Shown here piece by piece: positions 26,433 through 34,197 of a DNA stretch of 64,000 bases. The notes beneath the pieces are model-generated. The model was not told where the DNA came from. It was given only the letters and a program-made list of their open reading frames with translations, and did not search any database. Origin of the DNA: Minicystis rosea (GTDB taxonomy: Bacteria > Myxococcota_A > Polyangia > Polyangiales > Polyangiaceae); NCBI GenBank assembly GCA_001931535.1, contig CP016211.1, positions 12,942,377 to 13,006,376 of the forward strand. The letters run 5' to 3'. The first letter of the stretch is position 1, and every line of letters begins with the position of its first letter. The translations under genes and the position numbers were made by a program.

Positions 26433-26594
26433 TCTCGCGCCGAAGTCGAGGTCACGCAGCTCTCGGAAGATGGTCACGCCTCGCATCCACTGCTCGAGTT
26501 GCAGTGCCCGGAGGCGGTGCCGGATCCACGCGTCCAGATCCCGAAAGACCGTCGGAAGCTCGATGAGCCGGAAGTAGGCCTTCCAGCCCGGCAA
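26433..26594 (-). pseudogene. Remnant of group II intron maturase (GIIM domain)
   Basis: On the minus strand the 54 residues beginning GWKAYFRLIELPTVFRDLD and continuing with WIRHRLRALQLEQWMRG, then FRELRDLDFGAR, match the C-terminal maturase (GIIM) part of group II intron reverse transcriptases. The usual W/R-rich tail cannot be followed further in this frame, and I find neither the reverse-transcriptase domain nor the catalytic intron RNA upstream. It is therefore a decayed fragment, the only trace of a mobile element in the 26.3-26.9 kb gap. Confidence 0.7.
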
Positions 26595-26888
26595 GCGCGC
26601 CCGCGGATCCTGACAGATTCCTCGTATGCAGGGAGCCCGAGCAACGAAGGTGGGCGAGGCGTATCCGCCGGCCGGCGACGTGGAGGTCTACTGGGATCGG
26701 CTCTTATTCACACGGCTGATGACTTTGTCCGTGATCGCGTATCTCGATGCGACGAGCGCCAGGCCCGAAGCGGCGAAACGCTCTGGAAATTGCGGGTGGA
26801 TCGCGGGGTGGTGGGGCCCCAGCGGCTTTGCCGGGGCGTGGGGCGTAGGGCGGCGAAGCCGACCCGAAGCCCCACATGAAGACTGGGG
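26595..26888. other. Gap between maturase remnant and hxlR-type gene
   Basis: 294 bp without a recognised gene. I looked for earlier parts of the group II intron and found none. Confidence 0.5.
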
Positions 26889-26912
26889 CGGCGGGGACGC
26901 GAGTCCCCGCCG
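26889..26912 (-). terminator. Terminator-like hairpin after HxlR gene
   Basis: CGGCGGGGAC (26889-26898), GCGA loop, GTCCCCGCCG (26903-26912): perfect 10-bp stem, 6 nt downstream of the hxlR-type stop codon. Confidence 0.65.
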
Positions 26913-26918
26913 TGTGAA

Positions 26919-27314
26919 TCAGCCGGGACGACGAGCGCTGATCGCCGCTTCGCGGTCGTAGGCTTCCTGGCGCTTCTGGATCGTATCGATGTGCGCGACG
27001 GTCCAGGCATAGAGTGCCGCGAACGGCTCCTGGAGCGACCGGCCGAGCGGGGTGAGCGCATACTCGACGCCGGGCGGCGAGCCGTCGAGGATGCGCCGGC
27101 GGATCATCCCGTTGCGTTCGAGCTTCCGCAGCGTCTGCGTGAGCACGCGCTGGGTGATGCCCTCGAGCCGTCGCTTGATGGCGTTGAACCGCCGCGGCCC
27201 GGGGAGGAGCACGGCGAGGACCAGCATCGACCACTTGTCGGCGATCTGGTCGAGGATCGTGCGGCTCGGGCAGTCGGCCCGGTAGATGGGATCGTCTTCG
27301 GTATCGTTCGGCAT
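26919..27314 (-). CDS. HxlR-family winged-helix regulator
   Basis: 131 residues. DNA-binding winged-helix domain with the family signature: DCPSRTILDQIADKWSMLVL, then FNAIKRRLEGITQRVLTQTL and GMIRRRILDGSPPGVEYALT. Cys15 matches the conserved redox Cys used by members such as HypR and YodB, which sense quinones or aldehydes. It is divergent from an SDR gene, with a 44-bp palindrome overlapping its own start codon. The likely role is a repressor of itself and the SDR. No SD precedes the ATG; the start is judged from the usual distance to Cys15. Confidence 0.9.
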   Translation of the reverse strand: MPNDTEDDPIYRADCPSRTILDQIADKWSMLVLAVLLPGPRRFNAIKRRLEGITQRVLTQTLRKLERNGMIRRRILDGSPPGVEYALTPLGRSLQEPFAALYAWTVAHIDTIQKRQEAYDREAAISARRPG

Positions 27315-27354
27315 ACCAGGGATGCTCAAGGTACGTTCTTGATCCCAGGTATGC
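27311..27354. promoter_or_regulatory. Long operator palindrome overlapping hxlR start
   Basis: GCATACCAGGGAT (27311-27323) matches the reverse complement of ATCCCAGGTATGC (27342-27354) in 12 of 13 positions; CAAG/CTTG continue the arms inward around GTACGTT. The left arm contains the start codon of the HxlR gene. A second, overlapping inverted repeat, AGGTAT-N7-ATACCT, sits at 27347-27365. Probably the HxlR binding region. Confidence 0.65.
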
Positions 27355-27494
27355 AATGTATACCTTCGGTGGCGTGACGACTTCGGCCCTCTTCCGGCGA
27401 GCAATGGCCTGCCTGCGGCCGCTACGCGCGTGGGGACGTCCCCCGGCACGTTCATCGTCACGATGTGAGCAGTCCCCGAAGGAGATGAATCGAT

Positions 27495-28235
27495 ATGACG
27501 CGTTTCAAAGACAAGGTCGTGGTCGTCACCGGTGGAAGTGACGGTATCGGCCTCGCGACGGCAAAGGCCTTCGCTGCGGAGGGGGCCAAGGTTTACGTCA
27601 CCGGGCGCAGGCAAGAGAGGCTCGACGAGGCGGTCGACGAAATCGGCGGCGACACCGTCGGCATCCAGGGAGACGTCGGTAACCTCGCTGACCTCGATCG
27701 ACTCTTCGAGCGGATCCAGCGCGATCACGGCAGGGTCGATGTCGTTTTCGCCAACGCGGGAATCTCCGAGACCGTGACGTTCGGTGCGCTCGACGAGGAG
27801 CACTTCGATCGTGTGTTCGGCGCGAACGTCAAAGGCTTGGTCTTCAGCGTGCAGAAGGCGCTGCCGCTCATGACCACCGGTGGCACGGTGATCCTCAATG
27901 GATCGGTCAGCGGTAGTAAAGGATTCGCCGGCCTGTCGGTCTACAGCGCGACCAAGGCCGCGATTCGATCGTTCGCGCGAACCTGGACGAGCGAGCTGAA
28001 GAGCCGAGGCATCCGCGTGAACGTGGTTTCGCCCGGGATGATCGACACGCCGGCGATGCAGACGTTCCTCCGGAACAACGCGGGAATGGAGGACGCGTTG
28101 AAACAGATGACGCCGCTCGGGCGAATCGGTCGGCCGGAGGAGATCGCCAACGCGGTGCTGTTCCTGGCGTCGAACGAGAGCAGCTTCGTCGCGGGCGTCG
28201 AGCTCTTCGTGGATGGCGGTGTCATGGCGGTCTAG
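27495..28235 (+). CDS. Short-chain dehydrogenase/reductase
   Basis: 246 residues, classical SDR. Cofactor motif TGGSDGIGLA (12-21), NAG in FANAGIS, and catalytic Ser/Tyr/Lys (NGSVSG, YSATK). The early Arg after the second beta strand (VTGRRQER) suggests NADP(H). AAGGAGA is 9 nt before the ATG. Divergent from the HxlR regulator and probably controlled by it, which would fit reduction of a quinone or aldehyde, but the substrate is not predictable. Confidence 0.93.
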   Translation: MTRFKDKVVVVTGGSDGIGLATAKAFAAEGAKVYVTGRRQERLDEAVDEIGGDTVGIQGDVGNLADLDRLFERIQRDHGRVDVVFANAGISETVTFGALDEEHFDRVFGANVKGLVFSVQKALPLMTTGGTVILNGSVSGSKGFAGLSVYSATKAAIRSFARTWTSELKSRGIRVNVVSPGMIDTPAMQTFLRNNAGMEDALKQMTPLGRIGRPEEIANAVLFLASNESSFVAGVELFVDGGVMAV

Positions 28236-28244
28236 AAGCGCCGA

Positions 28245-28270
28245 GGCCCGGTCTCGGCGGAGGCCGGGCC
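28245..28270 (+). terminator. Terminator-like hairpin after SDR gene
   Basis: GGCCCGG (28245-28251) and CCGGGCC (28264-28270) with a 12-nt loop, 9 nt after the stop codon. Confidence 0.5.
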
Positions 28271-28308
28271 CCAAGCTCGAGGAGTGCCAAATCGGAGTTC
28301 GGCTCGGC

Positions 28309-28764
28309 TCACTCGCAGAGCAGGCCCCCGGGTCCGAGGTCGCACTTGCCGCTCGCACAGTCGCTGTCGTTGATGCACGATTCGTATTTCGCGCCGAGCG
28401 CGCAATGGCCGCTCGTGCAACGGCCGTTCGCGCAGTTCTCGGCGACGATGCATTCCTGGCCGGGGCCCCGACTGCGCTCCTGGTAACACGTCGCGATCTC
28501 GCGTCCATCGAAGGCTGCGCAGAACAAGCCGGCGCCGCAGGCGTCGACGCCGTAGTCCATGTCGCACGGCTCCGACGCTTGCTGCGATCGCGGGAGGACG
28601 CAAGTCGAGGTATCGCCGCGCGTCTCACAGGTGAGCCCGGCGGCGCAGGCATCGAGCCCGAGCGACGGATCACACTCCTTGGACTCTGCTTGGAGCGGCG
28701 TGCCACCGCCGCAGTTGCACAGGAGGACGAAAGCGGAGACCAGGCCGAAACGATGCACGATCAT
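28309..28764 (-). CDS. Cys-rich exported protein
   Basis: 151 residues. ATG 28764 is followed by a hydrophobic signal (FGLVSAFVLLCNC); the Cys at 16 or 18 gives only a weak lipobox. The mature part has about 18 Cys in a repeating pattern such as DACAAGLTCETR, DACGAGLFCAAF and CTSGHCALG, resembling Dickkopf/Cys-knot-like short repeats common in myxobacterial surface proteins. Function unknown. Divergent from the next lipoprotein-like gene by 105 bp. Confidence 0.7.
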   Translation of the reverse strand: MIVHRFGLVSAFVLLCNCGGGTPLQAESKECDPSLGLDACAAGLTCETRGDTSTCVLPRSQQASEPCDMDYGVDACGAGLFCAAFDGREIATCYQERSRGPGQECIVAENCANGRCTSGHCALGAKYESCINDSDCASGKCDLGPGGLLCE

Positions 28765-28869
28765 GCGCGCACGACTACGCGTCGCGACGGGCGCGGGCAA
28801 GCTCTTTGGGGGACGGGTTCGTGCTCTCGGGCCGTGTCGATTCCTCGCGGGTCGTGCGACACTCCGACC

Positions 28870-29481
28870 ATGAGCGTGCTCGGATCGGCCCGGAATCGCG
28901 CCTTCCTCGTGGCTTGTTGGATTTCGGCGAGCAGCGCCGCTTGTACCCATTCGGCACCGGCGCAGCCAACGGCGGCTTCGCCAAAGCCACCATCGGCCGA
29001 TGCGTCGCCGGAGCCACCGTCAAAGGATGCTTCGCCTTCACCGCCGCAGGCGTCGGCGAATGCGCCGGACGCGCCCACGCCTCCTCCGCCTCCGAAGATG
29101 GATGCGGATCTCGTGCTCCGATGGCGGGCGGCGCAGCCGCTTTGGGGAGAGGAGATCTTCGAGGTGCATCCCGATGGCCGCGCTCACTACAGCTTCGTGC
29201 CCACCCGAGGTCGGAACGGGCCGGCGCGTGCTCAACAGGTGAAGGTGTCGGAAGAAGCGTTGGCGCGCCTCGCGGAGACGGCCCGCCGGGTGGGATTCTG
29301 CGCCATGCAATGGCAGCGCTATGGCATTCCCGACGAAGCCGCTCCCACGCTGGTGCTGAAGCTCCCCGGCGTCTCGTGCGGCGTCACGCTCTGGGACGGC
29401 GAGTGGGAGCAGCGCCCCGGCCCGCGCGAGATCGCGCAGATCGTGAAGGAGATGAGCAAGGGGCAGTTGAGCGTACGGTGA
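28870..29481 (+). CDS. Putative lipoprotein with Pro/Ser-rich spacer
   Basis: 203 residues. ATG 28870 gives a signal peptide (FLVACWISASSAAC, weak lipobox), then a Pro/Ala/Ser-rich spacer to about 75 and a compact domain of about 125 residues (ADLVLRWRAAQPLWGEEIFE). No family recognised. No SD. Confidence 0.65.
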   Translation: MSVLGSARNRAFLVACWISASSAACTHSAPAQPTAASPKPPSADASPEPPSKDASPSPPQASANAPDAPTPPPPPKMDADLVLRWRAAQPLWGEEIFEVHPDGRAHYSFVPTRGRNGPARAQQVKVSEEALARLAETARRVGFCAMQWQRYGIPDEAAPTLVLKLPGVSCGVTLWDGEWEQRPGPREIAQIVKEMSKGQLSVR

Positions 29482-29534
29482 TGCCGTGTCGCGCGACGAC
29501 GCCGCGCGACCGGGGCAGAGGAGGAGCCTTTGGC

Positions 29535-30758
29535 TCAGAACGTGTGGACGAAGAGCCCACTGCGCAGCTTGGGCTCGAACCAGGTGCTCTTCGGCGGCAT
29601 GAGGAGGCCGGCGTCGCTGACGGCGAACAGCTCTTCGATCTGCGTCGGATGGAGATGGATGGCCACGGTGAAGGCCCCTTCGTTCACGCGGCGCTCGAGC
29701 TCCGCGATGCCGCGGATGCCGCCCACGAAATCGACGTGCTTGTCGCGGCGGGGATCGGTGACGCCGAAGATCGGGCCGAGCACTTGATCCTGGCAGATGG
29801 AGCAGTCGAGCGAGGCCACCGGATCTTTCGTGTCATACGTGCCTGACCGGACGCTCGCGCGGTACCACTGGCCGCCCAGGTAGATGCCGAATTGCTTGGG
29901 GGCTTTGGGCGTGGCGGCGACGCCGCTCTCCGCGGGCTCGAGGTCGAGCACGGCGCGCAGCGTCTCGAGGAGAGCCTCGGGGCTCCGGCTCTGGAGATCG
30001 CGGACGACGCGGTTGTAGGGCATGATCTTCATTTGATCGTGGGGGAACACGACCGCGAGGAAGGCGTCGTGATCGCCGCCGTCGCCCTTCTGCTTCTCGT
30101 GCACGCGCGCGGCGGCGGCGCTGCGGTGATGACCGTCGGCCACGTAGAGGACGGGCACGCTCTCGAAGCGCTCGGCGAGGGCGCGCGTGGCTTCGCGGCC
30201 GAGGACCCAGAGCTTGTGCTCCACGCCGTCGGCGGTGGTGAAGTCGTAGATGGGCGCGCTCTTCGTGCCCTCGGACACCAGGCGATCGATGGCCGCGTCC
30301 GCGCGGTAGGTGAGGAACACCGGCTCGTCGTGGGCGCCGAGCTCCTCGATGTGGCGCGTGCGATCGTCCTCTTTGTCGGCGCGCGTCTTCTCGTGCTTCT
30401 TGATGACGTCGCTCACGTACTCGGCGACCGAGGCGCAGCCGACGACGCCGATCTGCCGGTGATCCCCCATCTTCTGCGCGTAGAGGTAGAGGTGCGGTTC
30501 GGGATCGGGCACGAGCGCGCGCGACTCGACGAGCGCGCGCAGGTTCTCCGCGCCCTTCGCGTAGACCTCGTCCGCGTGCTCGTCGGTGCCTTCGGGGAGA
30601 TCGATCTCCGGGCGCGAGACGTGGAGGAAGCTCGCCGGATTGCCGGCGGCGAGCGCGCGCGCTTCGGTGGTGTTGATCACGTCGTACGGCGGGCTGGCGA
30701 CGCGAACGGCTTCGGACGGAGGCGGGCGATAGGCGGCAAAAGGACGGAGCTGGGCCAC
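29535..30758 (-). CDS. DUF1015 family protein (SerK-like)
   Basis: 407 residues with the full DUF1015 pattern: LRPFAAYRPP, SPPYDVI, LYADGHHRSAAA-like YVADGHHRSAAAARV and MPYNRVVRDL. Archaeal relatives (SerK) are ADP-dependent serine kinases; the role of bacterial members is not established. GTG 30758 is preferred because it gives the standard N-terminus and TACGCG lies 6 nt before it (30765-30770), as at other leaderless candidates; longer frames upstream lack this. Divergent from the flavoprotein gene. Confidence 0.88.
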   Translation of the reverse strand: MAQLRPFAAYRPPPSEAVRVASPPYDVINTTEARALAAGNPASFLHVSRPEIDLPEGTDEHADEVYAKGAENLRALVESRALVPDPEPHLYLYAQKMGDHRQIGVVGCASVAEYVSDVIKKHEKTRADKEDDRTRHIEELGAHDEPVFLTYRADAAIDRLVSEGTKSAPIYDFTTADGVEHKLWVLGREATRALAERFESVPVLYVADGHHRSAAAARVHEKQKGDGGDHDAFLAVVFPHDQMKIMPYNRVVRDLQSRSPEALLETLRAVLDLEPAESGVAATPKAPKQFGIYLGGQWYRASVRSGTYDTKDPVASLDCSICQDQVLGPIFGVTDPRRDKHVDFVGGIRGIAELERRVNEGAFTVAIHLHPTQIEELFAVSDAGLLMPPKSTWFEPKLRSGLFVHTF

Positions 30759-30882
30759 GCCCCGCGCGTACCGCGAATCGCGACGGGCGTCGAGCCGAGG
30801 GGTGGGGCATCCGTGATGGAGCCGAGGGCGCATCGCATGTAACCTCCCGCTCGCGCCCGGGCAGTCGGGCTGGAGGATGATG

Positions 30883-32346
30883 ATGATCCCCACGCGGTTC
30901 GATGTGTGTGTGATCGGGGCCGGCCCGGCCGGCTACGCGGCGGCGATGCGCGCCCACGATTTGGGCAAGACCGTGCTCCTCGTCGAGAAGGATCGGGTCG
31001 GCGGCACGGGCATCCACGAGGGCGCCCTCTCGTCGAAGACCATGTGGCACCTCTCCAACGATTACGCGCTCGCATGCCGCACCGATCGCGGCTTCCGCGC
31101 CGTGGGGATCGAGGTCAGCTATCCCGAGGTCATGGCCTCGGTGCGCGCGGCCGTGTGCGAGCGTCGCGATCTCTTGGAGCGCCAGATCGACAGCTTGGTC
31201 ACGCCTTCACCGCACGGCGGCCGCGTGTTCTTGCAGAAGGGCGCGGGCAAGCTCGTCTCGCCCCACGCCATCGAGGTGAAGCACGCGGACGGCACGCTCT
31301 CGCGCTTCGAGGCCGACAACTTCGTCATCGCCACGGGTTCGCGGCCCCGCATCCCCGAAGGCATCGAGGTCGACGGCCGCCACATCGTCACGAGCGATCA
31401 CATCGAGCGCTGGGAGAGCTTCCCGAAGAGCCTGGTCGTCGTGGGCGCCGGCGTCGTCGGCTGCGAGTACGCCACGGTGTTCGCCAACTTCGGCAAGAGC
31501 AAGATCAACATCATCGATCAAAAGCCGCGCATCCTCCCCTTCGAGGACGAGGACGTGGCTGCCTGCGTGGCCACGAACTTCGAGCAGATGGGCATCACCA
31601 TCCATCGCGAGAGCAAGCTCCTCTCCATGCGCGTCCACGAGGGAAAGGTCGAGTACGTCATCGCCACGCCCTCGGGACGGGAGACCATCGTGGTGGAGCA
31701 CGCGCTCGTCTCCATCGGCCGCGCGCCCAACACCGCGGGGCTCGGCCTCGAGGACGTGGGCGTGAAGCTCGATCGCAACGGCGGCGTCGTGGTCGATCAA
31801 ACGCGCTCCAGCGTCCCGCACATCTACGCGGCCGGCGACACGACGATGGATATCGCCCTCGTCAACGTGGCCGAGCTCGAAGGCCGCCACGCCGCCGAGC
31901 TGATGTTCGGGCTCGCTCCGCAGCCGATTCGCTACGAGGCCCTCTCGGCCATCATGTTCTTGAAGCCCGAGGTCGCGAGCGTCGGTTTGAACGAGATGCA
32001 GGCGCGCCAAAAGGAGGTGCCTTATCGGGTCGCCGTCCTCAAGAATCGCCTCATCAACCGCAACATCGCCATGCGCGACACCGACGGTTTCGTGAAGCTC
32101 CTCGCCGCCCGCGACACCAATGCCATTCTCGGTCTGCGTGTGGTCGGCCCCGAGGCATCGAGCTGCGTGCAGGGCATCGCCTTCCTCATCGATCAAGAGG
32201 CCACGCTCGCGGACATCGATCGCTGCGTCCACCCGCACCCCGCCATCACCGAAGGCGTGCAGGAGTGCGCCCGCGCCCTGCTCGGCCGCTCGGTCCACAA
32301 GGCCTCCGTCTTCCACGAAGACTTGCTCCGCTGCGGCGAAGGCTGA
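30883..32346 (+). CDS. E3-like FAD/NAD(P) oxidoreductase without redox disulfide
   Basis: 487 residues, pyridine-nucleotide disulfide reductase fold: FAD motif VIGAGPAGYAA, NAD(P) motif VVVGAGVVGCEYA, GDTTMD, and the C-terminal HPHPAITEG with the His-Glu pair of dihydrolipoamide dehydrogenase. At the usual CxxxxC site it reads GGTGIHEGALSSK, so both redox Cys are replaced (Gly and Ala). It cannot use a dithiol mechanism; soluble transhydrogenases (SthA) are one family with a changed site. Three ATGs are in tandem; I use 30883, 6 nt after GGAGG. The acceptor is unknown. Confidence 0.88.
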   Translation: MIPTRFDVCVIGAGPAGYAAAMRAHDLGKTVLLVEKDRVGGTGIHEGALSSKTMWHLSNDYALACRTDRGFRAVGIEVSYPEVMASVRAAVCERRDLLERQIDSLVTPSPHGGRVFLQKGAGKLVSPHAIEVKHADGTLSRFEADNFVIATGSRPRIPEGIEVDGRHIVTSDHIERWESFPKSLVVVGAGVVGCEYATVFANFGKSKINIIDQKPRILPFEDEDVAACVATNFEQMGITIHRESKLLSMRVHEGKVEYVIATPSGRETIVVEHALVSIGRAPNTAGLGLEDVGVKLDRNGGVVVDQTRSSVPHIYAAGDTTMDIALVNVAELEGRHAAELMFGLAPQPIRYEALSAIMFLKPEVASVGLNEMQARQKEVPYRVAVLKNRLINRNIAMRDTDGFVKLLAARDTNAILGLRVVGPEASSCVQGIAFLIDQEATLADIDRCVHPHPAITEGVQECARALLGRSVHKASVFHEDLLRCGEG

Positions 32347-32435
32347 TCGCGCCGCTGGCTCGACACGGGCGCAGGCCCGGGTCGCCTCGTCGAGGTGGCC
32401 CGGGCCGCGCGAGCGACGCTTTGGCGATCACATCT

Positions 32436-32728
32436 TCAGATGTCGTTGCTGCGAAAGAGCCGCGCGCCGTGGAAAATGGTCGCAATCTCGACGGCGTCGT
32501 GCCGGTGCCGATAGACGATGCGGTACATGCCCACGATCAGCTCGCGCACTTCGGGGTCGCGAAGCTCCGGGACCGTGCGTCCTATCTGTGGGAATGTGGC
32601 GAGCGTGTCGATGGCTACGACGATCCGCTGCACGACGAGCCGCGCGTAATGGTCCGATTCCGCGCGATGAAGGCCCGAATGGACTCGAGATCATCGGCGG
32701 CCTGTAAGGACCACCGGATCGCCGTCAC
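32436..32728 (-). pseudogene. ParE/RelE-type toxin, frameshifted
   Basis: Starts at GTG 32728, overlapping the antitoxin stop by GTGA. It reads TAIRWSLQAADDLESIRAF to IARN in one frame and SDHYARLVVQRIVVAID to the stop in the next, with one base missing near 32656. Restoring that base gives a normal 97-residue ParE-like toxin with the C-terminal RIVYRHRHDAVEI and FHGARLF. The toxin should be dead as it stands, unless the gap is a sequencing error. Confidence 0.75.
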
Positions 32729-32907
32729 AAGCCCATCCGCCGCTTGATCTCGTCATGGTCGACGCTCTGGCCGGCGTCGAGCTGAGCGAAGCCCTTTTCG
32801 GCCTTGGCGAGAAAATAGAGGCGCTCGATCGCCTCCTCGACGCTGGCGTCTTCCGCGAGATCGTCGAGGGCGTCCAAGATCCGCTTCTTTCCGGCTGCTG
32901 CGCTCAT
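32725..32907 (-). CDS. Antitoxin of a type II toxin-antitoxin pair
   Basis: 60 residues, very acidic in the first half and Lys/Arg-rich at the C-terminus: LAEDASVEEAIERLYFLAK and AGQSVDHDEIKRRMG. This matches short antitoxins that precede ParE/RelE toxins. It overlaps the toxin gene by 4 nt, the normal order antitoxin-toxin. It may bind DNA as a repressor with its partner. Confidence 0.82.
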   Translation of the reverse strand: MSAAAGKKRILDALDDLAEDASVEEAIERLYFLAKAEKGFAQLDAGQSVDHDEIKRRMGL

Positions 32908-32990
32908 GGGTCGAGCCTAGCACGCCTTCACGGAGCGAAGCGCCCACAGGCGAAGGATGTGGGGCGTCGCGTTCGCTTGCTTGCAGGCCC

Positions 32991-34052
32991 TCATGGCGCG
33001 ACGGTCTTCAGGATCTCGTGAAAGGCAAATGCGCTGCTCTGCGCGCGACTGTAGATCGCGAGGGAGCCCGAGCCTGGTTGATCGCGGTTGATGGCCCAAA
33101 ACGACACCAGGCCGAGGTGCCTTTGGCGGGCGAAGGTGGCGAGGGCCTGCGCATCGGCGAGGGTGAAGACGGCGCCGGAGCCGCCGTTTTGGCCAATCAT
33201 CGGAGTCACGCCCAGCATCGACCAGGCTTGGGCTTCGGCGAGGCCGGGGATGAGGGCTTGAAGCTGCGCGCGTGCATCGGTGAGCGTGAGCATCGCGAGG
33301 TCGCTCGGTGAGCGGGCGTGAAGGTCGGCTGCGGCGTAATTCATCGTCATCAGGTTGACGTGGGTGAGCTTCACGCCGGCTTGCACTGAGGTGCGGAGGA
33401 CCTCGATCCCTGTGGCCGTGATGCCGCCGGGGGCGCTCTGCGCCGGGGGCGTGGAGGTGAGCGTGAAGCTCACGGTGATGGCCTTTTGACTCTGGAGCTG
33501 CCGGAGGGCCTCGGCGCGCTTGCGATTGATGGATGACGTCATGGCGGAGGCCTGTTCGACGTCGAAGTCGAGATCGGTTATCCCGGTCCGCTCGATGAAC
33601 GTGCCAATGGCCTCTTTCAAGGCCTCGGCGTCGGGACAAGCGCTCTCCAGATACGTGCCCGAGGCGCCGCCGAAGGAGGCTTTGAGCTTGCCGCCGGTGC
33701 TGCGAAAGGCCTTTACGTCGGGGAGGTGCTCTTGAATCTCCGCGGTCGCCGCGCAGCCGCCCTGGGCCAGCACGAAGGCCAAGGTCACGCCGGGGATGCC
33801 GGTCTTCCGGCGGAGATCGGCGAGGCCGGTGAAGGGATAAGCGCTGTTTCCCCAACCCCAGGTGTAGAAATAAGGGGCGTACGTGGTCGCGCCGATCGCG
33901 ATGCCGCCGGTGCTCGTCGACGAGCTCGAGGATGACGTCGAGGTCGGCGCGCCGAGGTCGAGCGGCGTGCGATCGTCGTCGCCCGGCGCGATCGCGCACA
34001 CCGCGGCCTCCGGCGGAGCGGGGCCGAGGTCCGGCGGAGAAGCGAGGAGCAT
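32991..34052 (-). CDS. GH18-like (chitinase-type) protein
   Basis: 353 residues. The catalytic motif DLDFDVEQ (DxxDxDxE) with the proton-donor Glu lies about residue 190, in a TIM-barrel with GGKLKASFGG and LMTMNYAAAD. The region before the barrel is a Pro/Ser-rich linker (STSSSSSSTSTG). ATG 34052 has AAGG 6 nt upstream; no clear signal peptide is seen, unlike most exported chitinases. Likely acts on chitin-like or peptidoglycan-related GlcNAc polymers, but this is inferred from the family only. Confidence 0.78.
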   Translation of the reverse strand: MLLASPPDLGPAPPEAAVCAIAPGDDDRTPLDLGAPTSTSSSSSSTSTGGIAIGATTYAPYFYTWGWGNSAYPFTGLADLRRKTGIPGVTLAFVLAQGGCAATAEIQEHLPDVKAFRSTGGKLKASFGGASGTYLESACPDAEALKEAIGTFIERTGITDLDFDVEQASAMTSSINRKRAEALRQLQSQKAITVSFTLTSTPPAQSAPGGITATGIEVLRTSVQAGVKLTHVNLMTMNYAAADLHARSPSDLAMLTLTDARAQLQALIPGLAEAQAWSMLGVTPMIGQNGGSGAVFTLADAQALATFARQRHLGLVSFWAINRDQPGSGSLAIYSRAQSSAFAFHEILKTVAP

Positions 34053-34065
34053 CACGGGCCTTGGA

Positions 34066-34122
34066 CGCTTGTACGATCGCCGCGGGGCCGGGACCAAGCC
34101 CGCGGCGACGATCGTACGAGCG
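34066..34122. promoter_or_regulatory. Large palindrome between divergent genes
   Basis: CGCTTGTACGATCG (34066-34079) plus CCGCGG pairs with CCGCGG plus CGATCGTACGAGCG (34109-34122); one mismatch in the outer 14 bp and a 3-nt bulge. It lies in the short region between the GH18-like gene and the MinD-like gene and could be an operator or a leader structure. Confidence 0.5.
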
Positions 34123-34197
34123 TGAACGATCGGGGGCGCCTGTCCTCTTGCCCACCCATTTGCACCCTTGGGCGCTCCCGCCTAGGCTCCGCCCGCC

